From positions 1,052,838-1,116,837 of the forward strand of contig NZ_LFMD02000002.1 of assembly GCF_015776785.2 (NCBI RefSeq): a stretch of 64,000 bases of DNA. The letters run 5' to 3'. This document shows positions 35,276-44,512 of this stretch, in pieces (the first letter of the stretch is position 1; each line of letters starts with the position of its first letter). The DNA comes from Kitasatospora sp. SUK 42. GTDB lineage: Bacteria; Actinomycetota; Actinomycetes; Streptomycetales; Streptomycetaceae. Below the pieces are notes generated by a model. It was not told the DNA's origin, did no database searches, and worked only from the letters and a program-made list of their open reading frames with translations. The translations under genes were made by a program, and so were the position numbers.

Positions 35276-38200
35276 CTACTCGACGAGTTGGGCCCCGTCG
35301 CGCTGGGCGGAGCAGCTGCGGCGGAACGAGCAGCGGTCGCAGCCGCCGCCGGTCTGCGGGACGAAGCGTTCGGCGAGGACCTTGCCGGCGGCTTCGGCGA
35401 GCAGGTTCTCGATCCACGGTTCGCCCTCGGGGGGCTCCTGCCGCTGCACCTTGGGGGCGTCCGGGTCGGCCTTGGCCGCGGCTTCGCGCAGATGGACGAG
35501 TTCGGCGCCGCCGGTGGCCGGGGGGTGCTCGTCGAAGCCGGGCAGGTCGTTCAGGGCGCCGGCCCGGACGGCGAGCTGGTAGACGGCGAGCTGCTTGTGC
35601 TCGGGCAGCGACTTGTCGGTGGGTATCTGCTTGCCGGTCTTGAAGTCGACGACGTAGGCGCGTCCGGCCCGGTCCTTCTCGACCCGGTCCATCGAGCCGC
35701 GGATGCGCACCGAGACGCCGCCGACGTCGAGGGTGACGTCGAAGCCGTGCTCGGTGGCGACGAGGTCCCGGCCGCGTTCCAGGACGTGCCAGTTGAGGAA
35801 GCGCTCCAGGGCGGCGCGGGCCTCCCCCTTCTCCTGCTGGGACTTCCAGGGGGCGTCGAAGGCGAGGGCGTCCCAGACGGTGTCCAGGCGTTCCATGAGG
35901 ACGGCGAGGTCGGCGGGGGTGCGGCCGGAGCCGACCTCGTCGGCGAGGGCGTGCACCACGTTGCCGAAGCCCTGGGCGGCGGAGCCGACGCCGCGGGCCT
36001 TGACCTCCTTGTCCAGGAACCACTGCAACGAGCAGTTCTCCAGCTGTTCCAGGCCGCTGCCGGACAGCCGGACCGGCGCGTCGGCGCCGCGCAGCGGTTC
36101 GGGGGCGGTGGTGGCGTCGTCCAGGCCCCACCAGCGGTCGGGATGGGCGGCGGGCACCAGCGGCAGCCCGTCCTCGTCGGTGGCGGCGGCGAGGGTGGCG
36201 AGGCGTTCGGCGGCGGCGCGGCGCAGTTCGGGCGAGCGGGCCGGGTCGACGGTGACGGCCCGCAGTTCGGCGACCAGGGCGGCGACGGACAGCGGGCGGC
36301 GCGGGCGGTGGGTGACGTCCTCGACGGTGACGGGCGGGGTGCGGCGCACGACCTTGCCGGTCCTCGGGTCGACGTCCTCGCGGTAGAGCTCGCGCAGGAA
36401 GCGGGAGGGTTCGTCGCCGTCGTCGGCGGGCGCCTTGACGGCGGTGACGATGAGCCGTTCCCTGGCGCGGGTGGCGGCGACGTAGAAGAGGCGGCGCTCC
36501 TCGCCGAGCAGGGCGGCCGGGGAGAGCGGTTCGGCGAGGCCGTCGCGGCCGATCCGGTCGGCCTCCAGCAGGGAGCCGCGGCGGCGCAGGTCGGGCCAGA
36601 GGCCGTCCTGGACGCCGGCGACGACGACCAGGCGCCACTCCAGGCCCTTGGAGCGGTGGGCGGTCATCAGCCGGACCGCCTCGGGGCGGACGGTGCGCAC
36701 GGTGAGGGTGTCGGCGGCGATGTCCTGGGCTTCGAGTTCGGCGAGCAGGTCGAGGGCGCTGCGGTGGCCGGTGACCTGCTCCTCGGCGCGGGCGGCGGTC
36801 TCGAACAGGGCGCACAGCGCGTCCAGGTCGCGGTCGGCGTTGCGGCCGGCGGCGCCGCCGCGCAGGGCGGCGCGCTCCAGCCGTTCGCGCCAGCGGCGGC
36901 TGCCGTCCCACAGTTCCCAGAGCGCCTCCTCGGCGGTGCAGCCGCCGGCCAGCAGTTCGCGGACCTTGCGCAGCAGGGTGCCGAGGTCGCGGGCGCGGCG
37001 GGCGGTCGCCGGGTCGAGGGCGACGAGGCGCTCGGGTTCGGCGAGGGCCTCGCGGATCAGGTCGCCGGCCGGGCGGGGGGCGGTGGCGGGGTGGCCCTCG
37101 GCGCGCGGGGCGGCGCGCAGGGCGGCGCGCTCCTCCTCGCGCAGGGCGCGGCCCAGGCGCCGCAGGTCGGAGCCGTCGAGGCCGCCGAGCGGGCCGGTGA
37201 GCAGGGCGTGCGCCACGTCGGTGGTGAGCGGGTCGGGGGCGTCCGGGTCGCCCTGCCGGTCGCGGGCGGCGAGCTCGGCGCAGGTCCGCAGGGCGAGCAG
37301 CAGTTGGGCGACGGCGGGTTCCTCGCGCAGCGGCAGGTCGTCGCCGTCGATCTCCAGCGGGACGCCGGCCGCGCCGAGCGCCCGCCGTACGCCGGGGATG
37401 GAGCGGGCGCCGGCCCGGACGAGGACGGCCATCTCGCCCCAGGGCACGCCGTCCTCCAGGTGGGCGCGGCGCAGCAGGTCGGCGATCGAGTCGAGTTCGG
37501 CGCCGGGGGTGGGGTAGGTGTAGACCTCGGCCCTGCCGCCTTCGCGGGAGGGCAGCAGGGCGCGGTGCTGGGCGAGTTTGTCGGCGGGCAGCCGGCCCAT
37601 CGGCATCCGGCGGGCGAGTTCGCGGGAGGCGGCGAGCAGGACGGCGCCGGAGCGGCGGGAGACCCGCAGGACCTTGACCTCGGCGGGGGTGCCGTCGGCC
37701 CGGCGGAAGGTCTGCGGGAAGTCGAGGATGCCGTTGATGTCGGCGCCGCGGAAGGCGTAGATGGACTGGTCGGGGTCACCGACGGCGACGAGGTCGCGTC
37801 CGCCGCCGGCGAGCTGGCGCAGCAGCCGGACCTGGGAGGGGTCGGTGTCCTGGTACTCGTCGACGAAGACGACCTCGTAGCGCTCCCGCAGTTCCCGGCC
37901 GATCTCGGGGCGTTCGGCGAGCAGGACGGCCCGGTGGACGAGTTCGGCGTAGTCGAGGACGCCGCGCAGGTCGAGGACGTCGAGGTAGTCGGCGAGGAAG
38001 TGTGCGGCGGCGGCCCAGTCGGGGCGCTGGACGTTCCGGGCGAAGCGTTCGAGCTCGGCCTCGCCGAGGCCGAGCTCGCGGCTGCGGGCGAGGACGGCGC
38101 GGACCTCGTCGGCGAAGCCGCGGGTGGTGAGGCAGGCGCGCAGGTCGAGCGGCCAGGTGATCCGGGAGCTGCCGAGTTTGGCGTCCTCGGCGCCGCCGGC

Positions 38201-38638
38201 GAGCAGTTCGCGGACCATGACGTCCTGCTCGGGGCCGGAGAGCAGCCGCAGCGGCTCGGCGTAGTCCTCGGGGTCCTGGTGGGCGCGCAGCAGGGCGTAG
38301 CAGAAGGAGTGGAAGGTGGTGGCCTGCGGGGCGGCGGCGGTGCCGTCGAGGCGGCCGGACATCCGGTCGCGCAGTTCCATGGCGGCCTTGCGGCTGAAGG
38401 TGAGGACGAGGATCCGCTCGGGGTCGGTGCCGTCCTGGATCCGCCGGGCGACGGCCTCGACGAGGGTGGTGGTCTTGCCGGTGCCCGGCCCGGCGAGGAC
38501 GAGCAGCGGGCCGCCGGTGTGCTCGACCACGGCGCGCTGGTGGTCGTCCAGCGCGGGCGGGTCGGGCTGGACGAGCGGGCTGCGCACGAGCCGGTAGGGG
38601 GAGCTCACGACGAACGGGTCCTGGGGTCTGGCGGGCAT
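35276..38638 (-). CDS. adnA: AdnA-type helicase-nuclease subunit with Fe-S motif
   Basis: 1120 aa from the ATG at 38638; an ATG at 38671 adds an Arg-rich stretch and is less likely. Helicase motifs: LAGPGTGKTTTL, VFVDEYQDTDPSQ, VGDPDQSIYAFRG, LMTAHRSKGLEW, VAATRARERL. The nuclease part has VRIRGSMDRV, AYVVDFKTGK and KQLAVYQLAV. One Cys before the nuclease (LENCSLQWF) and three after it (CDRCSFRRSC) match the 4Fe-4S staple of AddB/Cas4-type nucleases. First gene of the adnA-adnB pair. Acts on broken chromosome ends with AdnB. Confidence 0.93.
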   Translation of the reverse strand: MPARPQDPFVVSSPYRLVRSPLVQPDPPALDDHQRAVVEHTGGPLLVLAGPGTGKTTTLVEAVARRIQDGTDPERILVLTFSRKAAMELRDRMSGRLDGTAAAPQATTFHSFCYALLRAHQDPEDYAEPLRLLSGPEQDVMVRELLAGGAEDAKLGSSRITWPLDLRACLTTRGFADEVRAVLARSRELGLGEAELERFARNVQRPDWAAAAHFLADYLDVLDLRGVLDYAELVHRAVLLAERPEIGRELRERYEVVFVDEYQDTDPSQVRLLRQLAGGGRDLVAVGDPDQSIYAFRGADINGILDFPQTFRRADGTPAEVKVLRVSRRSGAVLLAASRELARRMPMGRLPADKLAQHRALLPSREGGRAEVYTYPTPGAELDSIADLLRRAHLEDGVPWGEMAVLVRAGARSIPGVRRALGAAGVPLEIDGDDLPLREEPAVAQLLLALRTCAELAARDRQGDPDAPDPLTTDVAHALLTGPLGGLDGSDLRRLGRALREEERAALRAAPRAEGHPATAPRPAGDLIREALAEPERLVALDPATARRARDLGTLLRKVRELLAGGCTAEEALWELWDGSRRWRERLERAALRGGAAGRNADRDLDALCALFETAARAEEQVTGHRSALDLLAELEAQDIAADTLTVRTVRPEAVRLMTAHRSKGLEWRLVVVAGVQDGLWPDLRRRGSLLEADRIGRDGLAEPLSPAALLGEERRLFYVAATRARERLIVTAVKAPADDGDEPSRFLRELYREDVDPRTGKVVRRTPPVTVEDVTHRPRRPLSVAALVAELRAVTVDPARSPELRRAAAERLATLAAATDEDGLPLVPAAHPDRWWGLDDATTAPEPLRGADAPVRLSGSGLEQLENCSLQWFLDKEVKARGVGSAAQGFGNVVHALADEVGSGRTPADLAVLMERLDTVWDALAFDAPWKSQQEKGEARAALERFLNWHVLERGRDLVATEHGFDVTLDVGGVSVRIRGSMDRVEKDRAGRAYVVDFKTGKQIPTDKSLPEHKQLAVYQLAVRAGALNDLPGFDEHPPATGGAELVHLREAAAKADPDAPKVQRQEPPEGEPWIENLLAEAAGKVLAERFVPQTGGGCDRCSFRRSCSAQRDGAQLVE

Positions 38639-38692
38639 GGCCGGGCGGGCCCGTCGGGGGCCCGCCCGCATCGAGCCTACGATCCTGCCCCG

Positions 38693-39070
38693 TCATTCCC
38701 GCCCGTGCGGGGGTTTTCCGGGAACGGGCTCGCCGTCCCAGCGGGCCCGCCCGAGGTCGACCCGGGGCGGGTCGGCGAGTTCGCGCAGCGGGGTGCCCTC
38801 CTCGCTGTAGTGGGCGAGGGCGCGGTGTTCGTGCCCGGGCAGGAAGCGGCCGTCGGCGCGGATCACCCGCCACCAGGGCACCGAGCCGCCGTAGAGGGCC
38901 ATCACCCGGCCGACCTGCCGGGGGCCGCCCTGGCCGAGGTACTCGGCGACGTCGCCGTAGGTCATCACCCGGCCGGGTGGAATCCGCTCGGTCAGGTCGA
39001 GCACCAGTTCGGCGAAGGGCGGCAGGGCGTCCGGGAGACCGTCGTCTGTTACGTCCGTCACCTGCGGCAT
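38693..39070 (-). CDS. Alkyltransferase-like (ATL) protein, Cys replaced by Trp
   Basis: 125 aa. The fold is that of the O6-alkylguanine transferase C-terminal domain (IPPGRVMTYGDVAEYLG, PRQVGRVM), but the acceptor motif PCHRV reads VPWWRVI. ATL proteins bind O6-alkylguanine without removing it and hand the lesion to nucleotide-excision repair. Here the Cys position is Trp, as in known ATLs. Placed directly upstream of adnA on the same strand, as in mycobacteria near Rv3204; co-transcription with the break-repair genes is plausible. Confidence 0.88.
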   Translation of the reverse strand: MPQVTDVTDDGLPDALPPFAELVLDLTERIPPGRVMTYGDVAEYLGQGGPRQVGRVMALYGGSVPWWRVIRADGRFLPGHEHRALAHYSEEGTPLRELADPPRVDLGRARWDGEPVPGKPPHGRE

Positions 39071-39205
39071 TCTTCCTCAAGGGGCCGTGGCCCGGGCCCC
39101 GTACGAACGATCCGCCGCGCCCGATCCGCCCCCTGTCCAGCACGGGAGCGCGGGGCATGCCACCATCTTCCGGGGCGGTGAGTGGTGATACGAGGACAAG
39201 ACCAG

Positions 39206-41959
39206 ATGACCGGGACGGCTGACGTGGGCGTGGACAAGGACTCCGACGAGTCCGGATCCGCCGTGCCCCCGGCGCCCGGCGGCGGCTCGGAGGGCCGGCC
39301 CGAACCGGGGCCTGTCCCGGAAGTCTCCCTGATCAAGGACCGGATGATCAAGACCCCCGTACCCGCGCAGGACCCCGTACCCCCGCAGGACCCCGTACCC
39401 CCGCAGGGCTCCGAGTCGCCCGCGAGGCCCCCCGCTCCCCAGCCGCCCGCCCCCGGGCCCGAGCACCACGACCAGCTGGACGACGCCCCGCACCTGGACG
39501 TCGACGAGCCGCTGCTCGCCGCCCGCGCGCACCGCCCGTCCGACCTGATCCGCTTCCTGGCCGGGGTCCTCGGGATCGTCGCGGTCTTCGTGCTGGCCGG
39601 CATCGCCACCTCGACGACCACCGGCATCGAGCAGGACATCGCCACCAACGCGCCGCACTTCTCCGCGGTGCTGTCCACCATCACCGGCCTGCTCTCCAGC
39701 GTCGCGGTGCTCGCCGTGCCGCTGGCCTTCGCCGTCGAGCGGCTGATCAAACGCGACGGACTGCGGGTCGCCGACGGCGTACTCGCCTCGGTGCTCGCGT
39801 ACGGCGTCTCGCTGGGCATCGACTGGTGGGTGGCCGAGGGCGCCTCCGAGCACATCCGGACGGCGCTGACCCGGCTGCCGCTGGACAGCAACGGCAGCCT
39901 CACCGACCCGGTGCACGGCTACCTCGCCCCGGTGATCGCCTACATGACCGCCGTCGGCATGTCGAGCAGACCGCGCTGGCGGGTGGCCCTGTGGGTGGTG
40001 GTCGTCTTCAGCGGGGTCACCGAGCTGCTCGGCGGCTACACCACCCCGCTGTCGCTGCTGCTCACCGTGCTGATCGGCTGGTCCGTCGCCTACGGCACGC
40101 TGTACGCGATCGGCTCCCCCAACATCCGGCCCACCGGCCAGCACCTGATGATCGGCCTGCGCAAGGTCGGCTTCACCCCGGACGGCGCGCACCGCGCCCC
40201 GGACGCCCCCGGCGGCACCCGGCGCTACTACGTCACCCAGCAGGACGGCCCGCCGCTGGACGTCCACATCATCGACCGCGAGCAGCAGGCCTCCGGCTTC
40301 TTCTACCGCGCCTGGCGGCGGCTGCGGCTGCGCTCGGTGGCGGTGCGCCGCAGCCCGCAGTCGCTGCGCCAGGCGCTGGAGCAGGAGGCCCTGATCGCGT
40401 ACGCGGCGGCCGCCTCGGGCGCCCGCGCGCCGCAGCTGGTCGCCACCTCCGAGCTGGGCCCGGACGCCGCGATCCTGGTGTACGAGAACGTCGAGGGCCG
40501 CACCCTGGACGAGCTCCCCGACGAGGAGATCACCGACCGGGTGATGGCCTCGCTCTGGCAGTCGGTGGCCGCCCTGCACGAACGCCGGATCGCCCACCGC
40601 CGCCTGACGGGCGAGTCGCTGCTGGTGGTGGACGACGAGACCGCCTGCCTGGTCAACCTCTCCGGCGGCGACATCGCCGCCACCGACCTGACGCTGCGCA
40701 TCGACGTCGCCCAGCTGCTCACCACCTTCGCGCTGCGGATCGGCCCCGAGCGGGCCGTCGCCACCGCCAACGCGGTGCTCGGCGCCGACCGGGTGGCCCA
40801 GGCGCTGCCGCTGCTCCAGCCGGTCGGGATGAGCCGCTCCACCCGGGTCGACCTGGCGCGGCTGACCAAGGAGCGCAGGACCGCCGCCCGGGCCAGGGCG
40901 CTGGAGCAGGTCGCGGCCGGCGAGCGCACCCAGCAGCAGGCCGAGGAGGACATCGCGGCGGCCGGCGAGGACCTGCTCAGCCGCATCCGCGGCCAGATCC
41001 TGCAGATCGCCCCCGAGGCGCCGATGGAGCCGGCCAAGCTGGAGCGGCTGAAGCCGAAGAGCCTGATCATGGTGATCGCGCTCACCTTCGCCGCCTACCT
41101 GGCGCTGACCACCATCAAGCCCGCCCAGCTCAAGCTCTCCCAGATGAACTGGGCCTGGGCGGCGGCGGCCCTGCTCGCGGCCGCGTTCAGCTACGTCGCC
41201 GCCGCGATGAGCCTGACCGGCTTCGTGCCCGAGCGGCTGCCGTTCCGGCGCACCGTCGCCGCGCAGCTGGCCGGCTCCTTCGTCAAGCTGGTCGCGCCCG
41301 CCGCGATCGGCGGCATCGCGCTCAACACCCGCTACCTCCAGAAGGCCGGCATCCGCCCCGGCCAGGCGGTCGCCTCGGTCGGCGCCTCCCAGCTGGCGGG
41401 CCTGGCCGGGCACCTGCTGCTGCTGTTCAGCTTCGGCCTGGTCACCGGCAGCCAGACCAACGGCGACCTCTCCGCCTCCCGCGCGGTGATCATCGGCGTG
41501 CTCACCGCCGCCGTGCTCGCCCTGGTGGTGGCCGCCGTCGCGCCGCTGCGCCGCTTCGTGCTGGGCCGGCTGCGCTCGCTGTTCTTCGGCGTGGTGCCGC
41601 GGATGCTCGACCTGATGCAGACGCCCAGCAAGCTGATCACCGGCTTCGGCGGCATCCTGCTGCTGACCCTCTCCTTCACCGCCTGCCTGGACTTCTCGGT
41701 GCAGGCCTTCGGCGGCAACATCAGCTACTCGGCGGTCGCGGTGGTCTTCCTGACCGCCAACGCGGCCGGCTCGGCGATCCCCACCCCGGGCGGCATCGGC
41801 CCGGTCGAGGTCGCCCTGATCGGCGCCCTGACCGTCGCGGACGTCTCCCCCGCGGTCGCCACCCCGGCGGTCTTCCTCTACCGGGCGCTCACCTTCTGGC
41901 TGCCGGTGCTGCCGGGCTGGATCTCCTACAACGTGCTGCAGCGCAAGAACGCGCTCTGA
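39206..41959 (+). CDS. LPG-synthase-like flippase fused to a pseudokinase domain
   Basis: 917 aa from the ATG at 39206, with GAGGA 9 nt upstream. Acidic Pro-rich N-terminus, then ~6 helices (residues ~115-300), a cytoplasmic kinase-like domain (~320-590) and a C-terminal UPF0104/LPG-synthase membrane domain (~615-910). The kinase-like part keeps the outline (LAYAAAASGARAPQLVATSE, LHERRIAHRRLTGESLLVVD) but has HRR for HRD and no DFG. UPF0104 proteins translocate aminoacyl-lipids or related polyisoprenoids. No aminoacyltransferase (DUF2156) domain is present. Monocistronic; substrate unknown. Confidence 0.85.
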   Translation: MTGTADVGVDKDSDESGSAVPPAPGGGSEGRPEPGPVPEVSLIKDRMIKTPVPAQDPVPPQDPVPPQGSESPARPPAPQPPAPGPEHHDQLDDAPHLDVDEPLLAARAHRPSDLIRFLAGVLGIVAVFVLAGIATSTTTGIEQDIATNAPHFSAVLSTITGLLSSVAVLAVPLAFAVERLIKRDGLRVADGVLASVLAYGVSLGIDWWVAEGASEHIRTALTRLPLDSNGSLTDPVHGYLAPVIAYMTAVGMSSRPRWRVALWVVVVFSGVTELLGGYTTPLSLLLTVLIGWSVAYGTLYAIGSPNIRPTGQHLMIGLRKVGFTPDGAHRAPDAPGGTRRYYVTQQDGPPLDVHIIDREQQASGFFYRAWRRLRLRSVAVRRSPQSLRQALEQEALIAYAAAASGARAPQLVATSELGPDAAILVYENVEGRTLDELPDEEITDRVMASLWQSVAALHERRIAHRRLTGESLLVVDDETACLVNLSGGDIAATDLTLRIDVAQLLTTFALRIGPERAVATANAVLGADRVAQALPLLQPVGMSRSTRVDLARLTKERRTAARARALEQVAAGERTQQQAEEDIAAAGEDLLSRIRGQILQIAPEAPMEPAKLERLKPKSLIMVIALTFAAYLALTTIKPAQLKLSQMNWAWAAAALLAAAFSYVAAAMSLTGFVPERLPFRRTVAAQLAGSFVKLVAPAAIGGIALNTRYLQKAGIRPGQAVASVGASQLAGLAGHLLLLFSFGLVTGSQTNGDLSASRAVIIGVLTAAVLALVVAAVAPLRRFVLGRLRSLFFGVVPRMLDLMQTPSKLITGFGGILLLTLSFTACLDFSVQAFGGNISYSAVAVVFLTANAAGSAIPTPGGIGPVEVALIGALTVADVSPAVATPAVFLYRALTFWLPVLPGWISYNVLQRKNAL
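39355..39408 (+). repeat. 18-bp coding repeat x3
   Basis: Three head-to-tail copies of an 18-bp unit encode PVPAQDPVPPQDPVPPQ in the disordered N-terminus of the flippase-pseudokinase protein. In-frame copy-number change would be tolerated. Confidence 0.85.
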
Positions 41960-41974
41960 GGAACCCCGGTACGA

Positions 41975-42015
41975 CGGAGGAGGGCCCCACCGCCGAGCGG
42001 TGGGGCCCTCCTCCG
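41975..42015. terminator. Bidirectional terminator between flippase gene and moeZ
   Basis: 18-bp near-perfect stem (CGGAGGAGGGCCCCACCG and its complement) with a 5-nt loop between two convergent stops. Confidence 0.9.
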
Positions 42016-42029
42016 TCGATCGCCTCGGC

Positions 42030-43208
42030 CTAGTAGGCCGGCTTGTGCGGCTCGATCTGGTTCACCCAGCCGAGCACGCCGCCGCCCAGGTGGACGGCGT
42101 TGGCGAAGCCCGCGGCCTTGACCACGGCCAGCACCTCGGCCGAGCGCACGCCCGACTTGCAGTGCAGGACGATCTTCTTGTCCTGCGGCAGCTTCTCCAG
42201 GGCGTCGCCCATCAGGAACTCGTTCTTCGGGATCAGCACCGCGCCGGGGATGTTGACGATCTCGTACTCGCCGGGCTCGCGGACGTCGATCAGGAAGATG
42301 TCCTCCTTCTCGTCCTGCCACTCCTTGAGCTGCTTCGCGGTGATGGTCGAACCGGCGGCGGCGGCCTGCGCCTCCTCCGACACGACGCCGCAGAAGGCCT
42401 CGTAGTCGATCAGCTCGGTGACCGTCGGGTTCTCACCGCAGACGGCGCAGTTCGGGTCCTTGCGGACCTTCACCTGGCGGTAGTTCATCTCCAGGGCGTC
42501 GTAGATCATCAGCCGGCCGACCAGCGGGTCGCCGATGCCGGCCAGCAGCTTGATCGCCTCGTTCACCTGGATCGAGCCGATGGACGCGCACAGCACGCCC
42601 AGCACGCCGCCCTCGGCGCAGGACGGGACCATGCCCGGCGGCGGGGCCTCCGGGTAGAGGCAGCGGTAGCAGGGGCCGTGCTCGGCCCAGAAGACGCTGG
42701 CCTGGCCGTCGAAGCGGTAGATCGAGCCCCACACGTACGGCTTGCCGAGCAGCACCGCGGCGTCGTTCACCAGGTAGCGGGTGGCGAAGTTGTCGGTGCC
42801 GTCCACGATCAGGTCGTAGCCGGAGAAGATCTCCATGACGTTGGAGTTGTCGAGGCGCTCCTCGTGGAGGATCACGTCGACGTAGGGGTTGATCTCCTTG
42901 ACCGAGTCGCGCGCCGACTCCGCCTTGGAGCGGCCGATGTCCGACTGGCCGTGGATGACCTGACGCTGGAGGTTGGACTCGTCGACCACGTCGAACTCGA
43001 CGATGCCCAGCGTGCCGACACCGGCCGCGGCCAGGTACAGCAGGGTGGGCGAGCCGAGGCCGCCGGCGCCGACACACAGCACCTTGGCGTTCTTCAGCCG
43101 CTTCTGCCCGGCCATCCCGACATCGGGGATGATCAGGTGGCGGGAGTACCTGCGGACCTCGTCAACGGTGAGCTCGTCGGCCGGCTCGACCAGGGGTGGC
43201 AACGACAC
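42030..43208 (-). CDS. moeZ: MoeZ adenylyltransferase/sulfurtransferase
   Basis: 392 aa from the GTG at 43208, with GGAG 5 nt upstream. N-terminal ThiF/MoeB domain: GAGGLGS at 47-53, ESNLQRQV (catalytic Arg), and zinc pairs CYRC and CAVC. C-terminal rhodanese domain with catalytic Cys in VLHCKSGVRS. It adenylates C-terminal GG of sulfur carriers (MoaD and others) and transfers persulfide sulfur, serving molybdopterin, cysteine and thiocarboxylate pathways. Mycobacterial counterpart Rv3206c. Probably acts with moaE at 8.6 kb. Confidence 0.95.
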   Translation of the reverse strand: MSLPPLVEPADELTVDEVRRYSRHLIIPDVGMAGQKRLKNAKVLCVGAGGLGSPTLLYLAAAGVGTLGIVEFDVVDESNLQRQVIHGQSDIGRSKAESARDSVKEINPYVDVILHEERLDNSNVMEIFSGYDLIVDGTDNFATRYLVNDAAVLLGKPYVWGSIYRFDGQASVFWAEHGPCYRCLYPEAPPPGMVPSCAEGGVLGVLCASIGSIQVNEAIKLLAGIGDPLVGRLMIYDALEMNYRQVKVRKDPNCAVCGENPTVTELIDYEAFCGVVSEEAQAAAAGSTITAKQLKEWQDEKEDIFLIDVREPGEYEIVNIPGAVLIPKNEFLMGDALEKLPQDKKIVLHCKSGVRSAEVLAVVKAAGFANAVHLGGGVLGWVNQIEPHKPAY

Positions 43209-43438
43209 GGGGACTCCGATGGGTGTCTTGTTCAGGTGGCCAGGACCAGCCTCGGACGGAGGCGACGCTCCGCCGCTCGGATGGCTGTCTACGCCAACAG
43301 TGTCACGCCCCTCCGGTATTCCGAGACAGCCCGTCCGATGGGCGAGACGGGCCACGCCGGATCGTGGAACCACCCGCCGGGCCCCCGGGGGCGCCCCGGA
43401 CCAGTGGTTCAAGGCCCGGGGCGGCACGGGGGGGCGGC

Positions 43439-44428
43439 TCACACCCGGCAGGCCGTCTCCAGCCAGACGTCCCCGAGCGACTCCTCCAGCGGCACCTGTG
43501 TCCGCCAGCCGAGACGGTCCCGGGCGGTGCGCACGTCCGCCTGCCGCCACGGCACCGGCTCACCCGGGGCGGGCCGCCCCTCCGGTCGCTGGCCCTCCGC
43601 CCGGTGGCCCGGCAGGTGGTGCCCCGGCAGGTGGTCGCCGACCGGCCCGGCCACCTGCGCGGGCAGCAGGACCTGCCGGTTCTCCTCGACGATCGACCCC
43701 TCGAAGCCCGAGGCGCGCACCAGCAGCTGGGCCGCGTCCCGGGCCCGGACGGCGTGCCCGCTGCCGATGTTGATCACCCCGGTGGCGGCCGAGACCGCCG
43801 CCGCCCGGATCGCCCGCGCGACGTCCCGCACGTCCACGAAATCCCGGTATCCGGACAGGTCCGGCATCCGCACCTGGCCCTCGTCCCGCTCCAGCGCCCG
43901 GCGCAGCCCCTCGGCGAGCCGGCCGAACAGCGAGGCCGTCGGCGCCCCCGGGCCCACCACGTCGAACACCCGCAGCACCGCCGCGTCCAGCCCGGAGGCC
44001 AGCACCAGCTCCGTCCCGGCCAGCTTGGACACCCCGTACGGGCCGACCGGCCGCGGCTCGGCCTGCTCGGAGACCGGCACCCCGCCGGGCACCGGCCCGT
44101 ACTCGGCGGCCGAGCCGACGTGCACCAGCCGGGCCGGCTCCCGGCTGCGCCGGATCGCCTCGCAGACGGTCGCGACGGCCAGCGTGTTCGACCGGATCAG
44201 GGTGCGCGAGCTGCCGTAGGTGGCGCCCGCGCAGTTGATCACCACCTGCGGCGCGACCGCGTCCAGGAACCGGGCCAACGCGCCCGGGCTCCCGGTGGTC
44301 AGGTCGAAGCGGATGTCGGCCGAGTCGCGCCGGCCGAGCACCGTCACCTGCAACTCCTGGTCCATCAGCAGACGATCGGTCACCCGGCGGCCGATGAAGC
44401 CGTCGGCGCCCAGCAGCAGCACCCTCAT
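43439..44428 (-). CDS. NAD-dependent sugar epimerase/dehydratase (SDR)
   Basis: 329 aa. Extended SDR: N-terminal LLLGADGFIGRR, Ser in VHVGSAAEYG and YGVSKLAG (the classical YxxxK), so probably catalytically competent. Likely substrate is a nucleotide sugar. A His/Pro/Gly-rich insertion with the repeat DHLPGHHLPGH lies at ~265-290. The gene sits downstream of a truncated PelF-like gene on the same strand, suggesting an old polysaccharide or glycan cluster. Confidence 0.88.
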   Translation of the reverse strand: MRVLLLGADGFIGRRVTDRLLMDQELQVTVLGRRDSADIRFDLTTGSPGALARFLDAVAPQVVINCAGATYGSSRTLIRSNTLAVATVCEAIRRSREPARLVHVGSAAEYGPVPGGVPVSEQAEPRPVGPYGVSKLAGTELVLASGLDAAVLRVFDVVGPGAPTASLFGRLAEGLRRALERDEGQVRMPDLSGYRDFVDVRDVARAIRAAAVSAATGVINIGSGHAVRARDAAQLLVRASGFEGSIVEENRQVLLPAQVAGPVGDHLPGHHLPGHRAEGQRPEGRPAPGEPVPWRQADVRTARDRLGWRTQVPLEESLGDVWLETACRV

Positions 44429-44512
44429 CGGGGGCGTCCTTCCACGAAGCGAGGTCGGGGACGACCTGGCGGACTGAGAACAACGAAAGAGGACGAACAG
44501 GGGTCGTGAGCG

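Noticed and set aside
35193..36911. Upstream extension of the adnB frame
   Set aside because: It reads through adnA in another frame as an Arg/Pro-rich translation; helicase homology begins only after the GTG at 35192.
35225..39181. 1318-codon + strand ORF opposite adnA
   Set aside because: Gly/Ala/Val-rich antisense shadow of a gene with full helicase and nuclease motifs.
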